From Rhodococcus maanshanensis NBRC 100610 (GTDB lineage: Bacteria > Actinomycetota > Actinomycetes > Mycobacteriales > Mycobacteriaceae), in assembly GCF_001894865.1 (NCBI RefSeq), contig NZ_BCXA01000011.1, positions 1-64,000 on the forward strand: a stretch of DNA of 64,000 nt. The letters run 5' to 3'. Below the pieces are notes generated by a model. The model saw nothing but the letters and a program-made list of their open reading frames with translations. It was not told where the DNA came from and did not search any database. Of this stretch, positions 8,125 through 16,904 are shown in pieces (the first letter of the stretch is position 1; each line of letters starts with the position of its first letter). The translations under genes were made by a program, and so were the position numbers.

Positions 8125-9066
8125 ATGTCAATCGATTTCGATACCCGGACCACCGCGACGGGAGCCTCCGTCGTGAAGCTCGGCGCCCACATCGGCGCCC
8201 GCGTCGACGGCGTCACTCTCGGCGGCGACCTCGATCCGGCGACCGTCTCCCTGATCCGCCAGGCCCTGCTCGAGCACAAGGTGATCTTCTTCCGCGGCCA
8301 GCAGCACCTGGACGAGGACTCCCAGTACGCGTTCGCCCAGCTGCTCGGCGAGCCGACCACCGCGCACCCCACCGTCACCTCCCGCGGCGAGCGGATCCTG
8401 CCGATCGACTCTGAGTACGGCTCTGCCAGCAGCTGGCACACCGACGTCACCTTCGTCGACCGCATCCCGAAGGCCTCGATCCTGCGAGCCGAGGTGCTGC
8501 CCTCCTACGGGGGCTCGACCACCTGGGCGTCCACCGTCGCCGCCTACGACACCCTGCCCGAGCCGCTCAGGGCCCTGGTGGAGAACCTCTGGGCGACGCA
8601 CACCAACCTCTTCGACTACGCCGCGAGCACCGCAGCGTCCGTCGACAGCAAGGGCGAGGAGTACATCAAGGAGTTCCAGTCCACCTACTACGAGACCCAG
8701 CACCCGGTGGTGCGCGTGCACCCCGAGACCGGTGAGCGGTCGCTGCTGCTCGGCCACTTCGTCAAGGGCTTCGTCGGCCTCGGCACCGCCGAGTCGCAGG
8801 CGCTGTTCCAGCTGCTGCAGGCGCGCGTCACCAAGCTCGAGAACACCACCCGCTGGAACTGGGAGGACGGCGACGTCGCGATCTGGGACAACCGCGCCAC
8901 CCAGCACTACGCCGTCGGCGACTACGACGGTCAGCGCCGCCGCCTCACCCGGATCACCCTCGCGGGCGACGTCCCGGTCAACGTCCACGGCGAACGCAGC
9001 CGCATCGTCACCGGTGACGCCTCGCACTACTCGACCATCGATCAGCCGGTGCGGGTCGCGAGCTGA
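8125..9066 (+). CDS. TauD/AtsK-like Fe(II)/2-oxoglutarate dioxygenase
   Basis: A 313-residue member of the taurine/alkylsulfate dioxygenase family. Iron ligands are H105 and D107 (WHTDVTF) and H261 (ATQHYAV); R276 in RRRLTRITL should hold 2-oxoglutarate. Family members hydroxylate taurine or alkyl sulfates at the carbon next to sulfur, releasing sulfite or sulfate. ATG 8125 starts the conserved domain; upstream in-frame sequence back to 8050 lacks family character. The stop overlaps the start of the sulfatase by 1 nt (TGATG), so the two are coupled. Pairing with a sulfatase favours an alkyl-sulfatase (AtsK-like) role over taurine, but the substrate is inferred. Confidence 0.87.
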   Translation: MSIDFDTRTTATGASVVKLGAHIGARVDGVTLGGDLDPATVSLIRQALLEHKVIFFRGQQHLDEDSQYAFAQLLGEPTTAHPTVTSRGERILPIDSEYGSASSWHTDVTFVDRIPKASILRAEVLPSYGGSTTWASTVAAYDTLPEPLRALVENLWATHTNLFDYAASTAASVDSKGEEYIKEFQSTYYETQHPVVRVHPETGERSLLLGHFVKGFVGLGTAESQALFQLLQARVTKLENTTRWNWEDGDVAIWDNRATQHYAVGDYDGQRRRLTRITLAGDVPVNVHGERSRIVTGDASHYSTIDQPVRVAS

Positions 9067-11381
9067 TGACCATCCCGCCGCACGCCAGGGGCTATGAGGG
9101 GTTCACCGGCCGCATCGGCCGCACCACCGACGACTCGACCCCGTCCTGGGCGCCCGCACCCGCGGCCGCCCCGGGTTCGCCGAACGTCGTCGTCGTGTTG
9201 ATCGACGACATGGGCTACAGCGACATCGGGCCGTTCGGCTCCGAGATCGACACGCCCAACCTCGATCGCCTCGCCGCCTCGGGCGTGCGGCTGACGAACT
9301 ATCACACCACCCCGCTGTGCTCACCGTCGCGCGCGGCGCTGCTCACCGGGCTCAACCCGCACCGGGCCGGCTACGGCTTCGTCGCCAACGCCGACCCCGG
9401 CTACCCCGGTCTGCGCCTCGAACTGGCCGACGACGTGCTCACGTTGCCCGAGATCCTGCGGGCCGGTGGCTACGCCACCTACGCCGTCGGCAAGTGGCAC
9501 CTGGTGCGCGACGCCAACATGCGCCCCGGCGCGAATCGCGATTCCTGGCCGACCCAGCGGGGGTTCGACCGGTATTACGGTTCCCTCGAGGGCCTCAATT
9601 CCTTCTACTATCCGAACCAGCTGGTCTCGGACAACTCCGCGGTCGACGTCGATCAGTACCCCGAGAACTATTACCTCACAGACGATCTGACCGACAGGGC
9701 GATCGGCTACCTCAAGGACCTGCGCGCCCACGACGCCGACAGGCCGTTCTTCCTCTACTTCGCACACGTCGCCATGCACGGACCACTGCAGGCCAAGCCT
9801 GCGGATGTCGCGAAGTACCGCGGCCGCTACGCGGAGGGCTGGGACGTCCTCCGCGAGAGCCGGTTCGCCTCCCAACTGGCGCAGGGATTGTTCCCCGAGG
9901 GCACCGAGCAGGCGCCACGTAACAGCGAGGCCGGATTCGATGTGCCCGAATGGGACTCGTTGACGGCGGCGCAGCAGCGCCGCTTCGCCCGGTACATGGA
10001 GGTGTACGCGGGCATGGTCGACAGCGTCGATCAGAGCATCGGACGGATCCTCGACACCATCGAGGAATTCGGTGAGCTCGACAACACCATCGTCGTGTTC
10101 ACCTCCGACAACGGCGGCACCGCGGAGGGCGGGCCGGAGGGCACCCGGTCCTACTTCTCCCAGTTCGCACACGTCACCGACCCGGACTGGGTGGGCGACG
10201 TGCCGCACGACGAGGAACTCATCGGGACCGCGAAGCTCGGCGTGCACTATCCGCGGGGCTGGGGTCAGGCGTCGAACACCCCGTTCCGCTTCTACAAGGG
10301 GCAGTCCTTCGCCGGTGGCGTGCGGGTGCCGTTCGTGCTCTCGTGGCCGGACGGACTGCGAAAGCAAGACGGCGACAACGGCATCCGCGAGCAATTCACC
10401 TATGTCACCGACCTCGCGCCAACCCTGCTCGCCCTCGTCGGCATCGATCCACCGACCGTGCGGGCCGGACTGCCGGCCAAGGAGTTCGACGGGGTGGACG
10501 CCTCCTCGGTGCTGCGCGACGGGGCCGCAGCGTCCGCGCACACCGAGCAGTACACAGAGATGACCGGCAACCGCGGCTACTACCGCGACGGCTGGAAGCT
10601 GCTCGCGCTGCACCCGGGCCAGGACGTGGACGCCCCGCGGTGGCAGCTGTTCGACGTCCGGAACGACCCGACCGAGCTGCGCGACCTGGCGGACCGGTTC
10701 CCGGAGAAGGTCGAGGAGTTGGCGGCGGCCTGGGACGAGGCGGCATGGGCGAACACGGTGTTCCCCTTGGTGACCGGCGGCGCGCTCGCCGTCAGGAGGC
10801 CCGCGGAGCAGGCGCTGTCGCGGCCGGTGCGGCTCCTGCCCGGTACCCCGACCCTGGAACGCTATCGGTCCTCGAAGTTGATCGCGTTCCGCGACTTCGA
10901 GATCGCCGTCGAGTTGGGCGGATCCGGATACGCCGAGGGCGACGAGGGCGTGCTGGTGGCGCACGGCGACCCGCAGGGCGGCTACCTGCTCTACATCGAG
11001 GAGGGGCACCTGGTGTTCGGGCTGAACAGCTACGGCCGCTATGCCGCCGTCGACGCGGGCCCGGTACCGCCGGGCGCCCGCCGGATCGAGGTCTCCGCGA
11101 CGGTTGCGCCGCGGCTGCGCTGGGACTTCGCCGTCCGGGTCGACGGAACCCCCGCCGGGGCGCTGCTCGGGCAGGTGCAGCTGGTCGGTATGGCCCCGTG
11201 GACCGGCATCTCGGTCGGGGTGGACGCCCGCGGCCCGGTGTCGTGGGATCTGCGCGAGCGCCGCGGGCCGTTCCGCTACACCGGCGCGCTGCGCGCGGTC
11301 ACCTACACACCGGGTCCCGTCAAGGTTCCCGGCGGGGACATCGAGCGGATCGAACGCGAGGCCGAATACGCGGCGGATTAG
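9066..11381 (+). CDS. Type I arylsulfatase
   Basis: A 771-residue sulfatase of the long mycobacterial AtsA/AtsD type. The signature C85-S-P-S-R supplies the cysteine converted to formylglycine, and D47-D48 (LIDDMG) begin the calcium site. GKWHLVRD and SDNGGTAEGG supply further active-site elements. The sulfatase domain runs to about residue 560; the last 200 residues form a beta-rich C-terminal domain common in this subgroup. There is no signal peptide, so it probably acts in the cytoplasm on imported sulfate esters. It is translationally coupled to the dioxygenase. The sulfatase-modifying enzyme is not in this window. Confidence 0.9.
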   Translation: MTIPPHARGYEGFTGRIGRTTDDSTPSWAPAPAAAPGSPNVVVVLIDDMGYSDIGPFGSEIDTPNLDRLAASGVRLTNYHTTPLCSPSRAALLTGLNPHRAGYGFVANADPGYPGLRLELADDVLTLPEILRAGGYATYAVGKWHLVRDANMRPGANRDSWPTQRGFDRYYGSLEGLNSFYYPNQLVSDNSAVDVDQYPENYYLTDDLTDRAIGYLKDLRAHDADRPFFLYFAHVAMHGPLQAKPADVAKYRGRYAEGWDVLRESRFASQLAQGLFPEGTEQAPRNSEAGFDVPEWDSLTAAQQRRFARYMEVYAGMVDSVDQSIGRILDTIEEFGELDNTIVVFTSDNGGTAEGGPEGTRSYFSQFAHVTDPDWVGDVPHDEELIGTAKLGVHYPRGWGQASNTPFRFYKGQSFAGGVRVPFVLSWPDGLRKQDGDNGIREQFTYVTDLAPTLLALVGIDPPTVRAGLPAKEFDGVDASSVLRDGAAASAHTEQYTEMTGNRGYYRDGWKLLALHPGQDVDAPRWQLFDVRNDPTELRDLADRFPEKVEELAAAWDEAAWANTVFPLVTGGALAVRRPAEQALSRPVRLLPGTPTLERYRSSKLIAFRDFEIAVELGGSGYAEGDEGVLVAHGDPQGGYLLYIEEGHLVFGLNSYGRYAAVDAGPVPPGARRIEVSATVAPRLRWDFAVRVDGTPAGALLGQVQLVGMAPWTGISVGVDARGPVSWDLRERRGPFRYTGALRAVTYTPGPVKVPGGDIERIEREAEYAAD

Positions 11382-11392
11382 GCGGCTTCGCC

Positions 11393-11440
11393 GCCCGTGC
11401 GCGGTTGACGAGTGCAGGGACCCGTCAACCACGCACGGGC
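11393..11440. terminator. Terminator / dispersed palindrome copy 1
   Basis: Inverted repeat with 18-nt arms (11393-11410 and 11423-11440, one mismatch) and a 12-nt loop, 12 nt after the sulfatase stop. The outer part CGCCCGTGCGC and the flanks CTTCG and GCCGGAGGCGCC recur at 58036-58087 and partly at 30008-30049. Confidence 0.7.
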
Positions 11441-11452
11441 GCCGGAGGCGCC

Positions 11453-11458
11453 TAGGCT
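11453..11458 (+). promoter_or_regulatory. -10 box TAGGCT, leaderless start of SDR gene
   Basis: TAGGCT followed by 6 nt and ATG 11465, directly after the sulfatase terminator. Confidence 0.45.
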
Positions 11459-11464
11459 GAGGCC

Positions 11465-12208
11465 ATGACCATTTCGCCTGATGAAAACGTCGCCGTCGTC
11501 ACCGGCGCCAGCTCCGGGATCGGGGAGGCCACCGCGCGAACCCTCGCCGCGCAGGGGTTTCACGTGGTTGTCGGCGCGCGCCGGATCGACCGCCTGGAGA
11601 AGCTGGCCGAGGACATCGGCGGCACCGCGCTCGAGCTCGACGTCACCGATGAGGACTCGGTTGACGCCTTCGCGGCGGTCCTGCCGCGGGTCGACGTCCT
11701 GGTCAACAACGCGGGCGGCGCCAAGGGCCTGGCCCCGGTGCTAGAGGCGGACCTGGACGACTGGCGCTGGATGTGGGAGACCAACGTCCTCGGCACCCTG
11801 CGGATCACCAAGGCGCTGCTGCCGAAACTGATCGACTCCGGCGACGGCCTCATCGTCACCATCACCTCGGTGGCCGCGTTCGAGGCCTACGACAACGGAT
11901 CCGGCTACACCTCGGCCAAGCACGCCCAGGCGGTGCTGCACCGGACGCTGCGCGGCGAGCTGCTCGGCAAGCCGGTGCGGCTCACCGAGATCGCCCCCGG
12001 CGCGGTGGAGACCGAGTTCTCCCTTGTCCGCTTCCACGGCGACGAGGAGCGCGCGAAGAAGGTCTACGAGGGCATCACGCCCCTGGTCGCCGCGGACGTG
12101 GCGGAGGTGATCGGGTTCGTCGCGTCCCGCCCGTCGCACGTGAACCTCGACCAGATCATCATCAAACCCCGCGATCAGGCCAGCCCCGGACGCTTCTCGC
12201 GGACCTAG
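11465..12208 (+). CDS. Short-chain dehydrogenase/reductase
   Basis: A 247-residue classical SDR. The nucleotide-binding motif TGASSGIG lies at residues 13-20, NNAG at 81-84, and the catalytic residues are S135, Y148 and K152 (YTSAK). The set resembles the serine-3-dehydrogenase/NADP-dependent group and the M. tuberculosis Rv0484c type, which also lies near murB; substrate unknown. The gene probably starts leaderless at ATG 11465. The DUF2804 gene follows after 2 nt and is probably cotranscribed. Confidence 0.87.
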   Translation: MTISPDENVAVVTGASSGIGEATARTLAAQGFHVVVGARRIDRLEKLAEDIGGTALELDVTDEDSVDAFAAVLPRVDVLVNNAGGAKGLAPVLEADLDDWRWMWETNVLGTLRITKALLPKLIDSGDGLIVTITSVAAFEAYDNGSGYTSAKHAQAVLHRTLRGELLGKPVRLTEIAPGAVETEFSLVRFHGDEERAKKVYEGITPLVAADVAEVIGFVASRPSHVNLDQIIIKPRDQASPGRFSRT

Positions 12209-12210
12209 CC

Positions 12211-13263
12211 GTGCAGCACCGGCTGACCGCGGGCCCGCTGCTCGACGACCGCGGCCGGCTCGCGGAAGCGGGCTGGGCGACGTCGGAGGTCCGCCGTTAC
12301 GACCGGCGGGCCGTCGCCTCGCCCCGGTTCCGGATCAAGGAGTGGGACTACTACTGCGTCCTCACGCAGGAGGTCGGCCTCGCACTGACGGTCGCGGACA
12401 ACGGCTACATGGGCCTGCTCGGCGTGTCGTGGCTCGACCTCGGGGCTCGCGCCGAGGTGACCGAGAACGTGATGCTGCCCTTCCCGATGGGCTCGATGGC
12501 GTTGCCCGCCAGTGCCGACGCCGGCGACGTGGTGGCCTCCCACAGGGGCCTGCGGATCGCGTTCCGGCACACCGAGGATGGCCGGTTGCTCGAGATCGAC
12601 CACCCGGGGTTCGACGACGGTCGCGGGTTGAGCGGTGAGCTCCTGCTCGCGCAGCCGCCAGCCGTGTCCTCCGGTCGCTCCGCGGGCTCCGCTCCCGACC
12701 GGATGGTCGTCGCCACGCCGTTCCACAAGGCGCCCAAGGCCTTCTACTACAACCAGAAGATCAACTGCCTGTCCGCGAGCGGTGAGATCGTGGTCGGCGG
12801 GCGGCCGTTCGCCTTCGACCCGGGGTCGGCGTTCGGCGTGTTCGACTGGGGCCGCGGCGTCTGGACCTACGACAACACCTGGTACTGGGGCTCGGCGTCT
12901 GGTCTCGTCGACGGAAAGCCGTTCGGGTTCAACATCGGCCACGGTTTCGGCGACACCTCCGCCGCCACCGAGAACATGGTGTTCGTCGACGGTCGCGCGC
13001 ACAAGCTGGACGAGGTGACCTTCCACCTCCCGCGGGGCACCTTCGATGGCGCGCCGTGGACCTTCACCAGCAACGACGGCCGGTTCGACATGACCTTCGA
13101 GCCGATCCTCGACCGTGCGGCCAGCACCGATCTCCTGGTGCTGCGCTCCATCCAGCACCAGGTGTTCGGGCGGTTCAGTGGTCACGTCGTCCTCGACGAC
13201 GGCAGCAGGATCGAGATCGCGAACCTGCTCGGCTTCGCGGAGGAGGTCCGCAACCGCTGGTGA
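12211..13263 (+). CDS. DUF2804 family protein
   Basis: A 350-residue protein of the DUF2804 family, recognised by the Trp/Tyr-rich core (KEWDYYCVLT, VFDWGRGVWTYDNTWYWG) and the segment FNIGHGFGDTSAATEN. The function is unknown; the fold is beta-rich and resembles lipid- or carotenoid-handling lipocalin-like proteins such as the AttH family, which is a weak analogy. The GTG start at 12211 lies 2 nt after the SDR stop, so the pair forms a small operon. It ends 2 nt from the convergent gene at 13266. No signal peptide is seen. Confidence 0.75.
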   Translation: MQHRLTAGPLLDDRGRLAEAGWATSEVRRYDRRAVASPRFRIKEWDYYCVLTQEVGLALTVADNGYMGLLGVSWLDLGARAEVTENVMLPFPMGSMALPASADAGDVVASHRGLRIAFRHTEDGRLLEIDHPGFDDGRGLSGELLLAQPPAVSSGRSAGSAPDRMVVATPFHKAPKAFYYNQKINCLSASGEIVVGGRPFAFDPGSAFGVFDWGRGVWTYDNTWYWGSASGLVDGKPFGFNIGHGFGDTSAATENMVFVDGRAHKLDEVTFHLPRGTFDGAPWTFTSNDGRFDMTFEPILDRAASTDLLVLRSIQHQVFGRFSGHVVLDDGSRIEIANLLGFAEEVRNRW

Positions 13264-13265
13264 GC

Positions 13266-13574
13266 TCAGGCGCCGCCGGCAGGCCCCGGGTCGAGGATCA
13301 GCAGGGCGTCCAGTTCCCGGTTCCTGCAGCGGCGGATGAACTCGGCCGCTGACCCCGGGTCCGCGGCAAAACGCTCGTGCGTCCGCGCGTCGATCTCGTA
13401 GAACTCCTCCGCCTCCGCGACGCCGTTTGCCGCGGGGATGGCCAGGTAGTGGCGCCCGGTGGTCTCCTCGATTCCCAGCGAGAAGCGCAGTTCGAGGCAG
13501 ATGAACCGGTCCCGGAAGCTCGGTGGCGCGTCGGCCGCCTCGGTCCGGTCCTGTTCGCGCCGTGTCGGTCTCAT
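13266..13574 (-). CDS. Hypothetical protein, third gene of ESX substrate operon
   Basis: A 102-residue soluble, acidic protein I do not recognise. It contains the segments DRFICLELRFSLGIEETTG and FYEIDARTHERF and no membrane span or signal. Its start overlaps the espG stop by 4 nt (13571-13574), so it is translationally coupled to the ESX chaperone gene and probably works with it. It could be an extra accessory chaperone or regulator; nothing more can be said. Confidence 0.65.
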   Translation of the reverse strand: MRPTRREQDRTEAADAPPSFRDRFICLELRFSLGIEETTGRHYLAIPAANGVAEAEEFYEIDARTHERFAADPGSAAEFIRRCRNRELDALLILDPGPAGGA

Positions 13575-14329
13575 CGGCCGACCGCCCCTGCGCTCACGAC
13601 GCCGACGAGTCGCTGAACCTCGGCGGCGATGTCCTCACCGCGGGCGGGCAGCGCACTGACGATGTCCGAACCCCGGACGAGGTAGCGCCCGTCCTCGGCG
13701 AAGTCCATCCAGTGGAAGCCCTGGCCGTCACCGGTCGGCCGGTTGTCGTAGGCGGGGCCCGCGAAGACCGTGATCTCGCCCAGCCCCGTGCGCGGACGCC
13801 GGAAGAACTCGTCCCGCTCCGCGCTTCCGCGGGCCCCGCTCGCCGGCTGCATGACGGAGCCACCGCTCACCGGCGCCACCACCCTCGGCACCGACACTCC
13901 CCGGCGCCGTCCCGGAACGACCGGCGGAATCGATTGGGCCACAAATGTTCCCAGCTGCGCGACGGGAGCGGATGCCAGCAGGACATCGGCACCGGCGTGC
14001 AGGTCGGGGCCCGGCAGCTGAACGGCCACGGCCGCGACGGACTGCCTGATCCCGGCGTGCATCCTGATCATCGACTCGAGCCCGGTGCCGCGGAATCCGC
14101 ACAGCTCGATCCGGACCGCGGGCTCGGCCAAGGCGACCAGCGCCTCGTACAGGCCCTCGTCGAGCATCGACACGACCTTCTGCGCGGCCGCCCGTCGGTC
14201 TGCCAGGAACTCCTCGTCCGTGGCCGCGGTGCCGCGGAACTGGAACGGGTACGGCAGGCGGTCCCGGCCGAATCGCTCCCACAGGACCGTGAACTCGAGG
14301 GCCGTCAGGCGCCACCGACCGTCGCTCAT
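13571..14329 (-). CDS. espG: ESX secretion-associated chaperone, EspG-like
   Basis: A 252-residue EspG-family protein. It starts with the typical MSDGRWRLTALEFTVLW and contains the family segments YPFQFRGTAATDEEF and ELCGFRGTG; the C-terminal GRYLVRGSDIVSALPARG also matches the family pattern. EspG proteins are cytoplasmic chaperones that bind the tip of PE/PPE-type substrates and guide them to a type VII system. It overlaps the substrate gene upstream (14326-14329) and the small gene downstream by 4 nt each. No ESX core genes (eccB-E, mycP) or esx pair lie in the window, so the module is detached from its machine. Confidence 0.8.
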   Translation of the reverse strand: MSDGRWRLTALEFTVLWERFGRDRLPYPFQFRGTAATDEEFLADRRAAAQKVVSMLDEGLYEALVALAEPAVRIELCGFRGTGLESMIRMHAGIRQSVAAVAVQLPGPDLHAGADVLLASAPVAQLGTFVAQSIPPVVPGRRRGVSVPRVVAPVSGGSVMQPASGARGSAERDEFFRRPRTGLGEITVFAGPAYDNRPTGDGQGFHWMDFAEDGRYLVRGSDIVSALPARGEDIAAEVQRLVGVVSAGAVGR

Positions 14330-15816
14330 CCGCCGATCACCGGCGGCGCGACCTTCGGGAGCCTGCCCACCAGCTCGTTGCCGTTGTCGACGTTGACCAG
14401 GTAGCTCGGCGTCTTGTGCTCGGTGTCGTCATCGCCGTTCGCGCGGGCGCCGCCCGGCGCCATGCCACCGCCCATCGCGCCGGGACGGCCCGCGGCGCCC
14501 GCGGCACCACCGCCGGCTCCGCCCGCACCCGGCGCACCACCGGCCGCTCCCGGCATCCCCATCCCGCCGCCCGGTCCGCGCCCGGCGCCGCCCAGGCCGC
14601 CCGCGGTGCCAAGACCTCCGCCCGCGCCATATGACGCGCCGGATCCACCGCCCGCGGCGAGCCCCGACGCGGAACCCGCCGCGCCGTGCCCTCCCGATCC
14701 GGTGCCGGCACCACTGCCGGTACCTGTGCCGGTACCGGGCCCACTGCCCGTCCCGTCGGCACCGCCCGCGGCCGCAGGAGCGGTCCACGCGGAGGACGGA
14801 TCGGTCTGCGCGAATGGCGAATTCGAGCCGTCGGCGCCGGAGCCGTCCGGCGACAGCGGGTTCGCGCCCGCGTTCGGGTCGGAGGGGTCGGCGCCGGGCG
14901 ACCCGGCCGCGGGATCGTTCCCGACGCCCTGCCGCGTCGGGGCGACCGGCGCATCCCCCGGTCCGGTATAGCCGGAGGGGTTGTAGCCGGACGGTCCCCC
15001 GATACCCGGCCCGCCGGACGTCGAGTCGGGCGTCAGGTGCGGTGGCGGTGTGTGGTCCCCCGGCCGGGGGAAGATCGGGACGTTGGTGTCGGCCTGCTGA
15101 ATCACCGGCATGTAGACGGTCTTCATGATCTGGATCGCCTGCTGACGGGCCTCGTCCGAACCGTGCACCAGCTGCTTGACCATCCCGACGGAGGGAAGCG
15201 CGACGTTGACGAGGCTCTCGAGCGCGGAGGTCGCCTCGACGGCCGGCATGGTCGCCTTGACCTGCGAGATACCGGTCGCCGCCTCCGCGACCTTCGTCCC
15301 CACGAGTCTGCCCGCCACCGCGAGCTCGTCGGAATCGGCGACGTAGGCCGCGGTAGCCGCCACCGCGGCGTCGGCGGCGACGCCCTCCCACTTGCCCGTG
15401 ATCTCGTTCGAGATGAATTGATTGAACTCGGCGAGGCCCTCGCCGAGCGAGGATCCGATCTTCGCCCAGCCCTCGGCGCTCGCCCGGATCGGGTCCGCGC
15501 TCATCGCGTCGACGGCGGACTTGATGGCCTCGTGCGACATCGAATCGAAGCTGTCGGGCACCACGGACGGCGGTTCGTACCCGCCACCGAACTCGGCCCT
15601 GAGACCGTCCTGCCGTCCGTAGAGCGCGGAACGCTCGGCGTTGCCGGCCTCCTGCCGGTCCTCGACGCGGTTGCCCTCGGCGATGTCGTAGCCGGACACC
15701 ACGTCGATGATCTTGTTGCCTGGGTCGCGTGTCAGATCACTCAGGTCGTCGAGGGCGCCCGAGGCCAGGTCGCCCATCGACCCCTTCAGTTCGTCCAGGC
15801 TCGGCAAAAACGACAT
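14326..15816 (-). CDS. PPE/EspB-like type VII secretion substrate, Gly-rich
   Basis: A 496-residue predicted ESX substrate. Residues 1 to about 230 are a helical domain with a W-E-G turn (NEITGKWEGVAADAAVA) like WXG/PPE proteins. A long Gly/Ala/Pro/Ser low-complexity region follows (about 260-460), then a conserved tail HKTPSYLVNVDNGNEL ending LPKVAPPVIGG, which I associate with corynebacterial ESX-linked proteins. ATG 15816 is chosen because of the purine-rich GGGGGAT before it; upstream in-frame starts at 15831 and 15924 exist. It overlaps espG, as expected for substrate and chaperone. Export signal YxxxD/E was not clearly located. Confidence 0.68.
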   Translation of the reverse strand: MSFLPSLDELKGSMGDLASGALDDLSDLTRDPGNKIIDVVSGYDIAEGNRVEDRQEAGNAERSALYGRQDGLRAEFGGGYEPPSVVPDSFDSMSHEAIKSAVDAMSADPIRASAEGWAKIGSSLGEGLAEFNQFISNEITGKWEGVAADAAVAATAAYVADSDELAVAGRLVGTKVAEAATGISQVKATMPAVEATSALESLVNVALPSVGMVKQLVHGSDEARQQAIQIMKTVYMPVIQQADTNVPIFPRPGDHTPPPHLTPDSTSGGPGIGGPSGYNPSGYTGPGDAPVAPTRQGVGNDPAAGSPGADPSDPNAGANPLSPDGSGADGSNSPFAQTDPSSAWTAPAAAGGADGTGSGPGTGTGTGSGAGTGSGGHGAAGSASGLAAGGGSGASYGAGGGLGTAGGLGGAGRGPGGGMGMPGAAGGAPGAGGAGGGAAGAAGRPGAMGGGMAPGGARANGDDDTEHKTPSYLVNVDNGNELVGRLPKVAPPVIGG

Positions 15817-16168
15817 CTCAGATCCCCCCATCGGCCCCGACCGATACCGGTCCACCCTAGATAGACGCAGCATCTCCCCGATCGGTTCCATCCGGGTCAC
15901 GAGAAACCCGGCGGGGCAGCTCACCCCTCCACAGCTGCCCCGCCGGCCACCGCCTCGAAGCTGTCCCGAGCAGCATCAATGCGCCACAGGCTGCACCTCG
16001 GCAACCTGCGTCCACCCCCGTGTGCGCGATACTCCCCGCCGGGCCCAGTTCTGACGGCTTACCTTCAATAGACGCGCCGCCGAGCCGTCAGGTTCCGTGC
16101 AAATTCGGCCGACTCGCAGAATTGTGTGGTTCTGGACGGCGGGAGCCACGAGGAGTAGAGAGGCTGTC
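15817..16168. other. Divergent intergenic region, ESX operon / methyltransferase
   Basis: 352 nt without a convincing gene. On the minus strand TAGGGT near 15857-15862 could be a -10 box for the ESX operon. On the plus side an inverted repeat at 16051-16091 precedes the methyltransferase. No small ORF with a ribosome site was found. Confidence 0.5.
16051..16091 (+). promoter_or_regulatory. Inverted repeat upstream of methyltransferase
   Basis: CTGACGGCT (16051-16059) and AGCCGTCAG (16083-16091) are perfect 9-nt arms 23 nt apart, about 80 nt before the ATG. It could be an operator or a 5'-UTR stem. Confidence 0.35.
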
Positions 16169-16792
16169 ATGGGGTTCTACGGGGATCAGATCGTCCCACG
16201 GCTGGTGGACATCACGTGCGGGATGTCGCTCACCGAAGCGTCACGGCAGCGGGTGTGCGCCGGCCTGCACGGCCGTGTCGTGGAGATCGGGTTCGGGTCC
16301 GGACTCAATGTCCCGTTCTACCCGGCAACCGTGGATTCCGTCAGCGCCGTCGAACCAGCCGACCTCGGCTGGAAGCTCGCAGGCAAACGACTCGCTACCT
16401 CCCGCGTGCCCGTCGAACGCTCCGGCCTGGACGGACAATCACTTCCATTTCCCGACAACACCTTCGACAGCGCGCTGTCCACCTGGACGATGTGCACGAT
16501 CCCCGATGTGGACGCCGCGTTGCGCGAGGTGCGCCGGGTTCTCAAGCCCGGCGGCACGCTGCACTTCGTCGAACACGGGCTCGCCCCGCACGAGAAGGTC
16601 CGACGCTGGCAGTACCGCTTCGAACCGATCCAGAAGGTCGTCGCGGGCGGCTGTCATCTCACCCGTGAGATCCCCGCCCTCGTGCGCGCCGCCGGATTCG
16701 ATATCCGCGACCTGGACATGTTCTACGAGAAGGGAGCCCCGAAGATCATGGGCGCCCTCTCGCTAGGGGTCACCGCGCCCCTCGAGGATTGA
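16169..16792 (+). CDS. Class I SAM-dependent methyltransferase
   Basis: A 207-residue UbiE/Methyltransf_11-type enzyme. SAM motif I is V38-E-I-G-F-G-S-G; motif II-like VDSVSAVEPADLG follows, then TWTMCTIPDVDAALREVRRVLKPGG with the usual post-motif. Substrate unknown, possibly a small molecule or lipid. ATG 16169 is chosen as the start of the family-like MGFYGDQIVPRLVD segment with GAGAG upstream. The gene is single and converges on the dapA-like gene. Confidence 0.82.
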   Translation: MGFYGDQIVPRLVDITCGMSLTEASRQRVCAGLHGRVVEIGFGSGLNVPFYPATVDSVSAVEPADLGWKLAGKRLATSRVPVERSGLDGQSLPFPDNTFDSALSTWTMCTIPDVDAALREVRRVLKPGGTLHFVEHGLAPHEKVRRWQYRFEPIQKVVAGGCHLTREIPALVRAAGFDIRDLDMFYEKGAPKIMGALSLGVTAPLED

Positions 16793-16904
16793 GCGCCTCA
16801 GGTCTGGGCCGCCGCACCGGGCTGCCCACAGCCTCACCAGGCCGCAGCTTCAGCCGGTCACCCCTTCTCGACACGGCCCGGGCCGATTCGGTTCCAACTC
16901 GAAT

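Noticed and set aside
8037-8414. Alternative plus-strand frame starting ATG 8038 overlapping the dioxygenase gene
   Set aside because: It continues out of frame through the dioxygenase coding region and becomes Arg/Pro-rich, typical of a shadow frame.
14350-15050. PE_PGRS-like Gly-rich gene
   Set aside because: The Gly/Ala/Pro region is the C-terminal half of a WXG/PPE-like substrate with EspG, not a PE protein with GGA-GGN repeats.
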